11,940 nucleotides of DNA, taken from the NCBI GenBank assembly GCA_023415375.1, contig JAEZKW010000358.1, positions 1 to 11,940 on the forward strand. The letters are read 5' to 3'. Under the pieces are notes generated by a model, which saw nothing but the letters and a program-made list of their open reading frames with translations, did not search any database and was not told the origin of the DNA. The position numbers and the translations under genes are program-made. This stretch comes from Bacillota bacterium (GTDB lineage Bacteria > Bacillota > UBA4882 > UBA8346). Below, one piece after another: positions 1 through 7,529 of this stretch (position 1 is the stretch's first letter; each line of letters begins with the position of its first letter).

Positions 1-258
1 CCAATAAGTCGGAGTCCCGATAATTAATACATCCGCTTTATCGATTTTCCTTCCCATAATCTGAGCATCATCCTCGTTTAGGACACATTCTTTATTTGGC
101 CTGCAGCGTAAACATCCCATACATGGCTTTATGGACAGATCGACCCCATCGCTCCATTCAATAGAATGCTCCTCGGCAATGCCTGCTTCAATTTGCTTCA
201 ATAGCTTAACCGTATTCCCATTTTTGCGTGGTGAACCATTCAAGATCAAAATATTCAT
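1..258 (-). CDS. NADPH-dependent FMN reductase / iron-sulfur flavoprotein-like protein (3' end outside window)
   Basis: The 86 visible N-terminal residues begin with a flavodoxin-like strand and an FMN-phosphate loop (NGSPRKNGNT, residues 7-16). A compact cysteine motif follows: C46, C49, C52 and C58 (Cx2Cx2Cx5C). Then comes a conserved GTPTYW (81-86), where the window edge cuts the gene. A flavodoxin-fold NAD(P)H:FMN oxidoreductase with this cysteine spacing matches the iron-sulfur flavoprotein (ISF) group, which transfers electrons through FMN and a [4Fe-4S] cluster; the cluster is inferred from the cysteines only. The ATG is preceded by GGGGAGG at a good distance. The gene lies about 100 nt downstream of tetR on the same strand and has its own copy of the TetR operator, so regulation by that repressor is likely. 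The substrate cannot be told from this part. Confidence 0.85.
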   Translation of the reverse strand, partial: MNILILNGSPRKNGNTVKLLKQIEAGIAEEHSIEWSDGVDLSIKPCMGCLRCRPNKECVLNEDDAQIMGRKIDKADVLIIGTPTYW

Positions 259-320
259 TAAGTAACCTCCCCTTATTTATAAATCACTTCGTTTTGATTA
301 ACGCTTTTCAATTCATTAAA

Positions 321-334
321 ACTGAATATTCAGT
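321..334. promoter_or_regulatory. Putative TetR operator upstream of the flavoprotein gene
   Basis: This is a perfect 14-bp palindrome (ACTGAATATTCAGT) about 60 nt upstream of the flavoprotein ATG and just after the tetR stop codon. The same ACTGA-N4-TCAGT half-sites, with the same flanking ACTA on one side, recur in front of tetR at 987-1000. The match between the two sites is seen directly. Binding by the adjacent TetR protein is inference from the usual autoregulatory arrangement. Confidence 0.7.
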
Positions 335-355
335 ACTAATTAGAGTTAAATTTTT

Positions 356-964
356 TTATGAATGATACTTATGATAAGCTCCATGTGTAGCCATGATGAT
401 ATTGAAAAATAATTTTTCAAAATATTGTTTTTCCATTCCAAAGTTATTGACCCATGAATCATTAAAACATAAAAATGAAAATTGCGGAATAATATTGGTG
501 AAAAACTCGGCCACCAATCGTTCATCACGGTTATATTCCTTGGAACTTTCTGCAATTGCAAACTTTTCATCTGTAGCAACAAATGCTTCAAGCACTTGAT
601 AAATGATGGGTTTTTGATTTGATTTTTTTAAGGAATCCATCAAAATAATCCGCACTAAATCGGCATTTTTAACAAAAAAATCTTGATAGTGCTGTTTCCT
701 TTCAGCCATTTGGCTCACTTTGCTTTGATGGGTATCATTTTCGGCGATCTGTAGTAACTGAGTATACTCGTTAATGAAACCTTGAATTAAAACCTCCAGA
801 ATTTGTTCTTTACTTTCAAAATGGTAATAAATCAAAGATTTAGGAACATTCGCCTCTTCGGCGATCTCTTCAACCCGGGAACCTTCAAAACTATTGGCCG
901 CAAATACTTTTATCGCCGCCTGGAGAATGCGATTTTTAGCATCCGGTAGATTTTTTCGTGGCAT
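356..964 (-). CDS. TetR/AcrR family transcriptional regulator
   Basis: This 202-residue protein is of normal TetR-family length. Residues about 8-55 form the DNA-binding domain, with the helix-turn-helix around VEEIAEEANVPKSLIYYHF (31-49) and the family-typical YYHFESKEQI. The remaining ~150 residues are the variable, mostly helical ligand-binding and dimerisation domain, with no recognisable ligand signature. The ATG has an AAGGTGAGG ribosome binding site. A near-consensus sigma-A promoter lies upstream, and the inverted repeat at 987-1000 sits just downstream of its -10 element, where a repressor would block initiation. A second copy of the repeat precedes the flavoprotein gene. The likely role is an autoregulated repressor controlling that flavoprotein. 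The inducer is unknown; a redox or electrophile signal is only a guess from the target. Confidence 0.92.
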   Translation of the reverse strand: MPRKNLPDAKNRILQAAIKVFAANSFEGSRVEEIAEEANVPKSLIYYHFESKEQILEVLIQGFINEYTQLLQIAENDTHQSKVSQMAERKQHYQDFFVKNADLVRIILMDSLKKSNQKPIIYQVLEAFVATDEKFAIAESSKEYNRDERLVAEFFTNIIPQFSFLCFNDSWVNNFGMEKQYFEKLFFNIIMATHGAYHKYHS

Positions 965-986
965 ATCCTCACCTTGGTAAATTAAT

Positions 987-1000
987 ACTGACCTTTCAGT
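987..1000. promoter_or_regulatory. Putative TetR operator in the tetR promoter
   Basis: ACTGA-CCTT-TCAGT is an inverted repeat with 5-bp arms, extendable to TACTGA/TCAGTA. It lies between the -10 box and the tetR start codon. It shares half-sites, 4-nt spacer and flanking ACTA with the palindrome at 321-334. Its position over or just after the expected transcription start fits autorepression. Confidence 0.7.
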
Positions 1001-1003
1001 ACT

Positions 1004-1032
1004 ATATTATAATTTAAAAGCCTCTTTGTCAA
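1004..1032 (-). promoter_or_regulatory. Sigma-A-type promoter of tetR
   Basis: On the minus strand a perfect TTGACA (1027-1032) is followed by TAATAT at a 17-nt spacing (1004-1009). The overlapping perfect TATAAT (1006-1011) has a 15-nt spacing. The operator at 987-1000 follows immediately. The -35 hexamer lies in the loop of the rsmB terminator hairpin. Confidence 0.75.
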
Positions 1033-1058
1033 TATCTAGAAAAAGAGGCCATTTTTTT
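1016..1058. terminator. Hairpin terminator after rsmB, possibly bidirectional
   Basis: GCCTCTTT (1020-1027) pairs perfectly with AAAGAGGC (1042-1049) across a 14-nt loop. On the minus strand, just downstream of the rsmB stop, the stem is followed by TTTT. On the plus strand it is followed within two bases by seven T. The position suits the end of the priA-to-rsmB operon. Confidence 0.7.
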
Positions 1059-1059
1059 A

Positions 1060-2430
1060 TCAAGTCATTTTCCGCTCCATCCTGCACATGAAAAAGCCAT
1101 CCCCGCCCCCGGATATCGGCAAAATCGTCAACCATTTATTCCAGGGATCGTCTAGGAAACGCACCGGCATTTCCGGCAAAAAAGATCCAAAATCAACCGC
1201 TTCAAATTCAGGATGCTCGGAAAGAAACCACAAAATTTGGTCTTTATCCTCTTCCGGCTCTAAGGTACATGTACTGTAAATCAAGCGTCCGCCGGGGCGA
1301 ACTAATTGCGAGGCCTGACTGAGAATTTCACGTTGAACGACTGCAAGATTTTCAATGTCTTCCGGTTGCCGACGATAACGGGCATCGACCCGCCTTCTTA
1401 AAACGCCAGTCCCGGTACAGGGGACGTCAACTAAAACCGCATCTGCCAAACCCCCGCCCGGAATTTTAAAATTACGGGCATCCGCTAGATAGGGACAAAT
1501 ACTTTGCAATTTCAGCCTTTTGGCATTTTGAGTAATTAAATCGATTTTATGCGGATGATCATCAATGCTCCATATCTTGCCTTGATCACCCATTAATTCG
1601 GCCATATGGGTGCTCTTCCCGCCGGGTGCAGCACAAAGATCAACGATGGTCTCACCGGGCTTTGGAGCCACCAAATGAGCGACCAACATCGAGCTTTCAT
1701 CCTGGACGAAAAATTTTCCAGTTTGAAACGATGGCAATTTCTCCAGAGGGCCCTGCAAAGATTTGACTTGAATGGCTTCCGGTAATAATAGCCCCATTGA
1801 ATATTTGATTTCATTCTGGTCGAAATCATCCAAAACTTCGTTAATGGAGGCGCCATATTGATTGATACGCAAGGTCAGTGGAGGCTCTTCATTATTGACC
1901 TGCAGTAGCTGTTCAGTCCGGGCTTCTCCATACCGGCCAAGCCAACGTTCAATTAACCAGCAGGGATGAGAATATTCGGTCACCAAAAATTCGAGTAAGT
2001 TTAAGTGACGGTTCGGCGGTTGCAACTTGTCCTTATTTCTTAAATAGGCACGTATGACCGCATTAACTAAAGGAGCCAATCCCTGATAAGGCGAGTTCTT
2101 GGTTTGTTCAACAGCACTAAAACAAACGGCCCGGGCCGGGATCTCCGGTAAATAAATCAGTTGATAAAGAGCGATCCGCATAATATTTTTTACCGGCATT
2201 TTTAAAGAATCAAAAGGACGGCTCAGCAGCCGCCCCAGAAAAAAATCAAGCTTATAAAGATGCCGATAAACCCCATAGACGAGTTCGGTACAGAAGGCCC
2301 GCTCACGCTGATCTGCATCTGGATGCTCACGAAAAACTTCAGGCAAAGCTAAGTTTAAATATGAAGCCCGTTCTTCAACACGGTTTAAAACCAGTTCGGC
2401 CAGTTTACGGCCGCTGATGTTACTACTCAT
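1060..2430 (-). CDS. rsmB: 16S rRNA (cytosine(967)-C(5))-methyltransferase RsmB
   Basis: The enzyme methylates C967 of 16S rRNA (E. coli numbering) with S-adenosylmethionine in the cytosol. The 456 residues are close to the family norm. Residues 1-135 form a NusB-like RNA-binding domain (REREAF-like segment near 42, PLVNAVIR near 120). The rest is a Rossmann methyltransferase. The SAM-binding loop is DLCAAPGGKS (264-273). Motif IV is DVPCTGTG with C338, and motif VI is STCTL with the catalytic cysteine C388. The two cysteines are the hallmark of RNA m5C methyltransferases. The start overlaps the end of the upstream peptidase gene by 8 nt, which indicates translational coupling. It is the last gene of the priA-def-fmt-yugP-rsmB run. 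In many Bacillota rlmN and a phosphatase/kinase pair follow; here there is a terminator and an unrelated tetR. Confidence 0.97.
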   Translation of the reverse strand: MSSNISGRKLAELVLNRVEERASYLNLALPEVFREHPDADQRERAFCTELVYGVYRHLYKLDFFLGRLLSRPFDSLKMPVKNIMRIALYQLIYLPEIPARAVCFSAVEQTKNSPYQGLAPLVNAVIRAYLRNKDKLQPPNRHLNLLEFLVTEYSHPCWLIERWLGRYGEARTEQLLQVNNEEPPLTLRINQYGASINEVLDDFDQNEIKYSMGLLLPEAIQVKSLQGPLEKLPSFQTGKFFVQDESSMLVAHLVAPKPGETIVDLCAAPGGKSTHMAELMGDQGKIWSIDDHPHKIDLITQNAKRLKLQSICPYLADARNFKIPGGGLADAVLVDVPCTGTGVLRRRVDARYRRQPEDIENLAVVQREILSQASQLVRPGGRLIYSTCTLEPEEDKDQILWFLSEHPEFEAVDFGSFLPEMPVRFLDDPWNKWLTILPISGGGDGFFMCRMERKMT

Positions 2431-3106
2431 CCCGATTCCCTCTTATAAGCAACATCCTGACCAATTGCAATATCGCCATAGTCGCGGCAGCAACATAAGT
2501 CAAAGCAGCAGCACTAAGTACCTTACGGGCTCCCGCTGTTTCCTCGCCCCGGGTTAAAAAGCCTTTATTGGTCAGCATAACTAACCCCCGGCTACTGGCA
2601 TTAAACTCAACCGGCAGTGTTACAACTGTAAAGAATACAAAAAAGCTGAATAGAATAATTCCCAAGTCAACTAAAAATGGGCCACGGAAAAAAAGACCAA
2701 TAAAAAACAAGATATAACCTAAATTGGAGCCAAAACTGGCTACAGGAAAGATAGCATTGCGGATCGAAAGTGGTGCATATGCATGGGCATGTTGAATGGC
2801 ATGTCCGGTTTCATGGGCTGCAACACCTAAAGAAGCAACTGAACGGCCATGATAAACCTCCGGTGATAACCGTAAAACCCGAGAACGGGGGTCATAATGA
2901 TCCGACAATGTTTCCGGGGTCAACTCCACCGGAATATCCGATAAATGATTACTATCTAGCAACTCTCTTGCGACTTGGGCTCCAGTCATTCCGGAGGCCG
3001 CCGGCACATCCAGGAACTTGTTAAAAGTCGATTTGACCTTTACCTGAGCATAAATCGCTAAAATAAGTGCCGGAATTAATAAAAAATAGGTCCAATCAAA
3101 AAACAT
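2423..3106 (-). CDS. YugP-type zinc-dependent membrane peptidase
   Basis: The 227-residue protein has a hydrophobic N-terminal segment (about 3-20), a zinc-peptidase core, two hydrophobic stretches (about 117-140 and 145-166) and a C-terminal segment (about 197-221). H98-E-T-G-H102 is the HExxH-type zinc and catalytic motif. E167, in LPVEFNAS, is the likely third ligand. This layout matches the neutral zinc metallopeptidases of the YugP family (Zn_peptidase_2), integral membrane proteins whose substrate is unknown. The ATG has a strong AAGGAGG site, and the gene lies 27 nt after fmt and overlaps rsmB by 8 nt. The placement between fmt and rsmB is common in Bacillota and does not by itself define a function. 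Confidence 0.92.
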   Translation of the reverse strand: MFFDWTYFLLIPALILAIYAQVKVKSTFNKFLDVPAASGMTGAQVARELLDSNHLSDIPVELTPETLSDHYDPRSRVLRLSPEVYHGRSVASLGVAAHETGHAIQHAHAYAPLSIRNAIFPVASFGSNLGYILFFIGLFFRGPFLVDLGIILFSFFVFFTVVTLPVEFNASSRGLVMLTNKGFLTRGEETAGARKVLSAAALTYVAAATMAILQLVRMLLIRGNRDE

Positions 3107-3133
3107 TGCTTTCTCCTCCTTGAAATATAATCT

Positions 3134-4099
3134 TTACGCTTTACAAAAAAGCATACCGCATTGTAAGCAACGACCATTGGCGCATTCCTGAGCTGTCATG
3201 GTCCGCTTACCGGCGGGTTGCATTTTAGTAATTAACAAAGGCGCATCGCCACAGGCTACAATGATTCCTTGTTTTTTGACAATTTCTAAAATCGACCCCG
3301 GTTCAATCGATGGCGCTTTATAAAGCGCGTTATAACAAGTGCAATCTGAGATAACTTGGGTCTCTATAATTTTAAAACGTTCATTATTTAAATAAGTTTC
3401 CGCACCCGGGAGCGGGGATAGAGTCCGGACTAAATTATGAATGCTAACTGCAGAGGCTGACCAATTAATTCTTTGCTGGTCGGGTTTTATTTTGGGAGCC
3501 ATCGTTGCCTGGGCCTGATCTTGTTTTAGGCGGGGGGCCTTACCGGCAGCAATATCTCGCACGGTTTTTACTAATAACTCCCCACCAATTTCAGACAACC
3601 GGGCATAAAGGCTTTCAAAATTTTCGTCCGGTGCAATCAACGTATCTTCCTGATAAATAATATCCCCCGTATCCCATCCTTCATCCATATACATGGTTGT
3701 AACACCGGTTTTTTTATCTCCGTTTAAAAGACTCCATTGAATCGGTGCAGCCCCTCTATACTGAGGCAGTAAAGAGCCATGTACATTAATACAGCCATAA
3801 CGGGGACCAAAAAGAATTTCCGAGGGTATTTTTTGGCCGAAAGCCACGACAATCACTAAATCCGGATCCAATTTTTTAAATAATTCCATAAAATCAGGAC
3901 TGGTAACTTTTTCAGGCTGCCAGACCTGTAATTGATGTTTTAAAGCAATCTGTTTAACCTCGGATGGTTGGAGCTCCATACCCCGCCCTTTAGGGCGATC
4001 GGGTTGGCTAACGACGCCGATGATTTCGTGGCCGCTCTGTAATAGATGTTCAAGGCTAACCCCTGCAAATGCAGGAGTTCCCATAAATAATATTCGCAA
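3134..4099 (-). CDS. fmt: Methionyl-tRNA formyltransferase
   Basis: Fmt formylates Met-tRNA(fMet) using 10-formyltetrahydrofolate to make the initiator tRNA. I chose the TTG at 4099: it gives the classic N-terminus RILFMGTPAFA, and AAGGAG lies 10 nt upstream. The longer open frame would only add residues encoded within def. The 321-residue product has the catalytic trio N105 and H107 (INVHGSLLP) and D143 (WDTGD), and SLLPQYRGAAPI for folate binding. A C-terminal OB-like domain follows from about 205. The gap to def is only 4 nt, so the two are surely cotranscribed, and the products act at opposite ends of the formyl cycle. One oddity: the last 16 residues carry four cysteines (C306, C311, C314, C319) where the family normally has none. 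Confidence 0.96.
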   Translation of the reverse strand: MRILFMGTPAFAGVSLEHLLQSGHEIIGVVSQPDRPKGRGMELQPSEVKQIALKHQLQVWQPEKVTSPDFMELFKKLDPDLVIVVAFGQKIPSEILFGPRYGCINVHGSLLPQYRGAAPIQWSLLNGDKKTGVTTMYMDEGWDTGDIIYQEDTLIAPDENFESLYARLSEIGGELLVKTVRDIAAGKAPRLKQDQAQATMAPKIKPDQQRINWSASAVSIHNLVRTLSPLPGAETYLNNERFKIIETQVISDCTCYNALYKAPSIEPGSILEIVKKQGIIVACGDAPLLITKMQPAGKRTMTAQECANGRCLQCGMLFCKA

Positions 4100-4103
4100 G
4101 ATT

Positions 4104-4550
4104 TTATTTCTCCTTCGGCAAATAATCAATAAACAGTATACCATCCAGATGATCGATTTCATGCTGCAAAGCCCGGGCCAGTAATCCTTCTCCGGTAACA
4201 ATCACTTTTTTGCCTTCCAGATTGAAATAAGATACCTTTACCTTTTGAGCCCTGGTAATATACTCATTGCGGCCCGGTATGGATAAACAACCTTCAACAT
4301 CCTTATTTTCCCCTTCACAAAAGGTTATTTCCGGGTTAAACAACACCAAGGGGCCCTCGCCGACATCAATAACCACTAAACGATCGGAAACTCCAATTTG
4401 GGGAGCGGCCAATCCTACACCATTTGCATTGTACATCGTTTCTAGCATATCTTTAGCCAGTATTCGCTGCCGCTTGGTGATTTTAGGCACCTCGTTGGCC
4501 TTTTGACGTAAAATCGGGTCTCCCTCGGTTAAAATCTTTAAAATCGCCAC
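4104..4550 (-). CDS. def: Peptide deformylase, copy 1 (fmt-proximal)
   Basis: It removes the N-formyl group from nascent proteins. The 148 residues contain the three family motifs: GVGLAAPQ (44-51), EGCLS (86-90) with metal ligand C88, and QHEIDHLDG (129-137) with ligands H130 and H134 and catalytic E131. All active-site residues are present, so it should be active. The start is a GTG with GAGG upstream. It follows the second deformylase gene by 63 nt and precedes fmt by 4 nt. By hand alignment it is identical to its neighbour at 93 of about 143 positions (about 65%). It has the standard loop length before GVGLAAPQ and a longer C-terminal tail (LPKEK) than its partner. Confidence 0.96.
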   Translation of the reverse strand: MAILKILTEGDPILRQKANEVPKITKRQRILAKDMLETMYNANGVGLAAPQIGVSDRLVVIDVGEGPLVLFNPEITFCEGENKDVEGCLSIPGRNEYITRAQKVKVSYFNLEGKKVIVTGEGLLARALQHEIDHLDGILFIDYLPKEK

Positions 4551-4579
4551 ATTAACACCTCAGTTACATAGTATTATCT

Positions 4580-4614
4580 AACGAAACGATTACCGGCTGA
4601 AAACCAGTTTCGTT
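4580..4614 (-). other. Intercistronic hairpin between the two def genes
   Basis: AACGAAAC (4580-4587) and GTTTCGTT (4607-4614) form a perfect 8-bp stem around a 19-nt loop. The stem reaches the stop codon of the upstream def. No T-run follows on the minus strand, so it is not a standard terminator. It could stabilise or process the mRNA, or tune expression between the two deformylases. Confidence 0.45.
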
Positions 4615-5048
4615 CAATAATCAATGAAAAGAATTCCATCCAAATGATCGATTTCATGTTGTAAGACCCTTGCCATAGCTCCAGTTCCATGAATGGTCAT
4701 CGGTTTGCCATTTATATTGAGAAAAGCAACCGTAACTTTATCTGGCCGGGTAACATATTCACAGCGTTCGGGAATGGATAAGCAACTTTCGACTTCCTTT
4801 CTTTTGCCTTCTTTGGCGATAACCACCGGATTTATTAAAACAAGCGGTCCTTTTCCAATATCAATAACCACCATCCGCTCTAAAATTCCAACCTGTGGCG
4901 CTGCGAGTCCCACTCCATTTTGAGCGTCATACATCGTTTCCAGCATTTCCCGGGCAAGCAGCCGATGCCGCTTGACAATCCTGGGGATTTCTTTTGCTTT
5001 TTGACGTAGCCTTGGATCTCCCAGTGTTAAAATATTTAAAACCGCCAC
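4614..5048 (-). CDS. Peptide deformylase, copy 2 (priA-proximal)
   Basis: This second complete deformylase has 144 residues. Its motifs are GVGLAAPQ (45-52), ESCLS (87-91) with metal ligand C89, and QHEIDHLDG (130-138) with H131, E132 and H135. All metal ligands and the catalytic glutamate are kept. It differs from copy 1 in three visible ways: serine replaces glycine in the EGCLS motif, one residue is inserted just before GVGLAAPQ, and the protein stops directly after FIDY. The start is GTG with AAGGAG seven bases upstream, and the gene lies 27 nt after priA. Its position and similarity point to a tandem duplication inside the operon. Whether it deformylates the same substrates or has become specialised or inhibitor-tolerant cannot be read from the sequence. 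Confidence 0.95.
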   Translation of the reverse strand: MAVLNILTLGDPRLRQKAKEIPRIVKRHRLLAREMLETMYDAQNGVGLAAPQVGILERMVVIDIGKGPLVLINPVVIAKEGKRKEVESCLSIPERCEYVTRPDKVTVAFLNINGKPMTIHGTGAMARVLQHEIDHLDGILFIDY

Positions 5049-5075
5049 GTTAGTTCTCCTTCTTTATTTGAAGCT

Positions 5076-7529
5076 TTATACAACCAAATAAGGGTTACGA
5101 TCTTTTATCACCTTTATATCCGGATGCTTTTGGGTGTTAAATTGCTGCCAGGCTTCCTTAACTATCCGCTCCAGCAAGTTCGGACAATCACTTTTAAGTA
5201 ACAATTGCCAGCGATAGTTATTCTGTATTTTAGGAATTAAAGTCGGCCCAGGCCCCAATACTTCTATATAATAAGCAGGATTACCCTCTAAGGCAAGTCT
5301 CTCCTCGATAATTTTAACAATTTTGTGAAACTCACCCGCTGCGCTCGAAACTTTTTGTTCATTGAGGCCGGAAAAACCGATCTTTACTAATTCTATGTAA
5401 GGCGGATAATGAAGTTCGGCCCGATGCCGGATCTCTTCTTGATAAAAACTGGGATAATCATGTTCTTTGGCAAGCATTAATGAATAATGTTCCGGATCAT
5501 AAGCCTGAAAAATGACTTTCCCCAATTTTTGGCCGCGGCCCGCCCTCCCTGCAACCTGGGTCAATAGCTGGAAGGTACGCTCGGCTGCCCGAAAATCAGG
5601 AATATTTAAGGTAGAATCGGCTGAGATAACCCCCACCAAAGTCACTCTGGGTAAATCCAAACCCTTAGCGATCATTTGAGTTCCCAGTAAAATATCAACC
5701 TCACCCGATGTTAATTGCTGATAAATCTGCTGGTGAGCTCCTTTTCTTGAAGTAGAGTCCACATCCATCCGAAGAATACGGGCCCCTGGAAAGTTGAGCG
5801 CCAATTCTTCCTCTAATTTTTGAGTACCATGACCGAAATAGCGAATTCTTGAACTGTGACAATGGGGGCAGATATCCGGAACAGGCTGCCTGTAATCACA
5901 ATAATGACAGCGCAGGTTTTTTTCATTTAAGTGATAAGTTAAAGCTACATCACAGGCCGGACAACGCAGAGATTTCCCGCAATCACGGCATAAAATAAAA
6001 GTTGAATATCCACGCCGGTTTAAAAGCAGAATGATTTGTTCCCGATTTGCCAGACTCTCGCCAATTGCCGTAAAAAGCTCCCGGCTAAGAATATTTTTAT
6101 TCCCATCTTTGATTTCCTGCCGCATATCAACTAAGTCGACTGCGGGTAACGGGTTTTGATTAAATCGCTTTGATAAATGTAAATATTGATATTTTCCGTT
6201 TTGAGCGTAAAAAAAAGATTCTACTGAAGGAGTGGCACTGCCAAAGATGACCTTTGCGCCGGTTAATTCCGCCAGTTTCTCAACGACCTGCCGTATATGA
6301 TAACGGGGATTTTCTTCTTGCTTGTAGGTGGTTTCATGCTCCTCATCAACAATGATTAATTCAAGCCGGTCAAATGGTGCAAAAACAGCCGAGCGAGCCC
6401 CCAAAACAAAGCGGGCCTTCTTATTTTTGACCCGATACCATTGATCATATCTTTCTCCATCCGACATATTACTGTGAAGCAAAGCAACGAGTTCTCCGAA
6501 ACGATCGCGAGCCCGCTTCAAGGTTTGGGGAGTTAAGGCGATTTCCGGCACCAAATATAATACCTGACCGCCATGACTGATTACTTCCGCCGCCATTTCA
6601 AAATAAATCTCAGTTTTCCCGCTACCGGTAATACCATGCAATAAAAATAAACGATTGGCTGAGCTTTTAGAAATTTTATGATAAATATCCTGTTGCTCAG
6701 GGTTTAATTCAATTTCTCTAGTAATAATTTGTTGTTCAAATCCTGCCGGATTACGCTCTGCTGCAATTTCTATACAATCAATATAGCCTTCGCCGAGTAG
6801 TCGTTTTATAACCGATGAACTTACTTCAGCTGTGGCACAGAGTTGGGCAGAAGTTAATCCTGAAGCCTCTCCCAATAAAGCTTTTCTTACCCGCCTACCA
6901 GTTACCGATTGTTCCTCAATTTCAGCTGCGGTCCAACGATATAATTTACAAAGTTTGGCCTTAACTTTCGGTTTGGCAACACGGTAAGAGCGTTTTAACA
7001 ATTGATTGTGAATTAAGAAATCCCATATTTCCGGAAAGGCGCTGAATTGCTTAGTCCACTGTTTATGGTTCCATTCACGCTCGGTTCCAGCAGATATAAA
7101 TTCCATGACCTCCTGGGCTTTTGCGGCAAAAAAAGTCTGACTTAACTTTGTTTCTACGGTTTGAATATCAACTGCCGGCTGATAATAAATTTCTCGTGAT
7201 AAATTATCGCCCGGCGGCAAACATAATTTAACAACGTCCGCGCGACTGCAAAAATAATACTCCGAGAGCCAGTCAATTAATGTAAGATGGGTGTTACTAA
7301 TTAAGGGAAAATCATCAAGTAGCTGCGAGATAGCCTTGAGGTTTTTAAAATCGGAACTACCGGTTAGTTCCCAAACATAGCCAATATTAGGCCGGTTCTG
7401 AAAAGGCACCAGAACCCGAATTCCGATTTTAATGCTTGTTTGAAAAGCCTCGGGTATTTCATAATCGAATAGACGATCCAGATTCTGAGCCTGGGAAGTA
7501 ACTAAAACTTTGGCTACCGTATTGTTCAT
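5076..7529 (-). CDS. priA: Primosomal protein N' (replication restart helicase PriA)
   Basis: PriA recognises stalled forks and D-loops and reloads the replicative helicase. The 817 residues fit the Bacillota PriA length. The N-terminal ~110 residues form the 3'-DNA-binding domain and a winged-helix region follows. The helicase core has Walker A GITGSGKT (299-306), DEEH (395-398) and SAT (431-433). Eight cysteines (C514, C517, C523, C526, C541, C544, C554, C557) form the two-zinc insertion. Motif VI is QVAGRAGRG (658-666). The ribosome binding site is weak (GAAGG about 13 nt before ATG). It is the first gene of the operon running into def and fmt. The usual upstream neighbour, coaBC, is missing and replaced by a degraded interval, so priA must have its own promoter; I could not identify a convincing one. 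Confidence 0.97.
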   Translation of the reverse strand: MNNTVAKVLVTSQAQNLDRLFDYEIPEAFQTSIKIGIRVLVPFQNRPNIGYVWELTGSSDFKNLKAISQLLDDFPLISNTHLTLIDWLSEYYFCSRADVVKLCLPPGDNLSREIYYQPAVDIQTVETKLSQTFFAAKAQEVMEFISAGTEREWNHKQWTKQFSAFPEIWDFLIHNQLLKRSYRVAKPKVKAKLCKLYRWTAAEIEEQSVTGRRVRKALLGEASGLTSAQLCATAEVSSSVIKRLLGEGYIDCIEIAAERNPAGFEQQIITREIELNPEQQDIYHKISKSSANRLFLLHGITGSGKTEIYFEMAAEVISHGGQVLYLVPEIALTPQTLKRARDRFGELVALLHSNMSDGERYDQWYRVKNKKARFVLGARSAVFAPFDRLELIIVDEEHETTYKQEENPRYHIRQVVEKLAELTGAKVIFGSATPSVESFFYAQNGKYQYLHLSKRFNQNPLPAVDLVDMRQEIKDGNKNILSRELFTAIGESLANREQIILLLNRRGYSTFILCRDCGKSLRCPACDVALTYHLNEKNLRCHYCDYRQPVPDICPHCHSSRIRYFGHGTQKLEEELALNFPGARILRMDVDSTSRKGAHQQIYQQLTSGEVDILLGTQMIAKGLDLPRVTLVGVISADSTLNIPDFRAAERTFQLLTQVAGRAGRGQKLGKVIFQAYDPEHYSLMLAKEHDYPSFYQEEIRHRAELHYPPYIELVKIGFSGLNEQKVSSAAGEFHKIVKIIEERLALEGNPAYYIEVLGPGPTLIPKIQNNYRWQLLLKSDCPNLLERIVKEAWQQFNTQKHPDIKVIKDRNPYLVV

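Noticed and set aside
393..599. Plus-strand frame within tetR, and the minus-strand frame at 346-591
   Set aside because: Both are shadows of the convincing TetR gene, with no recognisable protein or ribosome binding site.
4100..4201. Upstream extension of the fmt frame (34 extra codons)
   Set aside because: It overlaps the end of def, encodes residues not found in Fmt, and a TTG with a good ribosome binding site gives the normal N-terminus.
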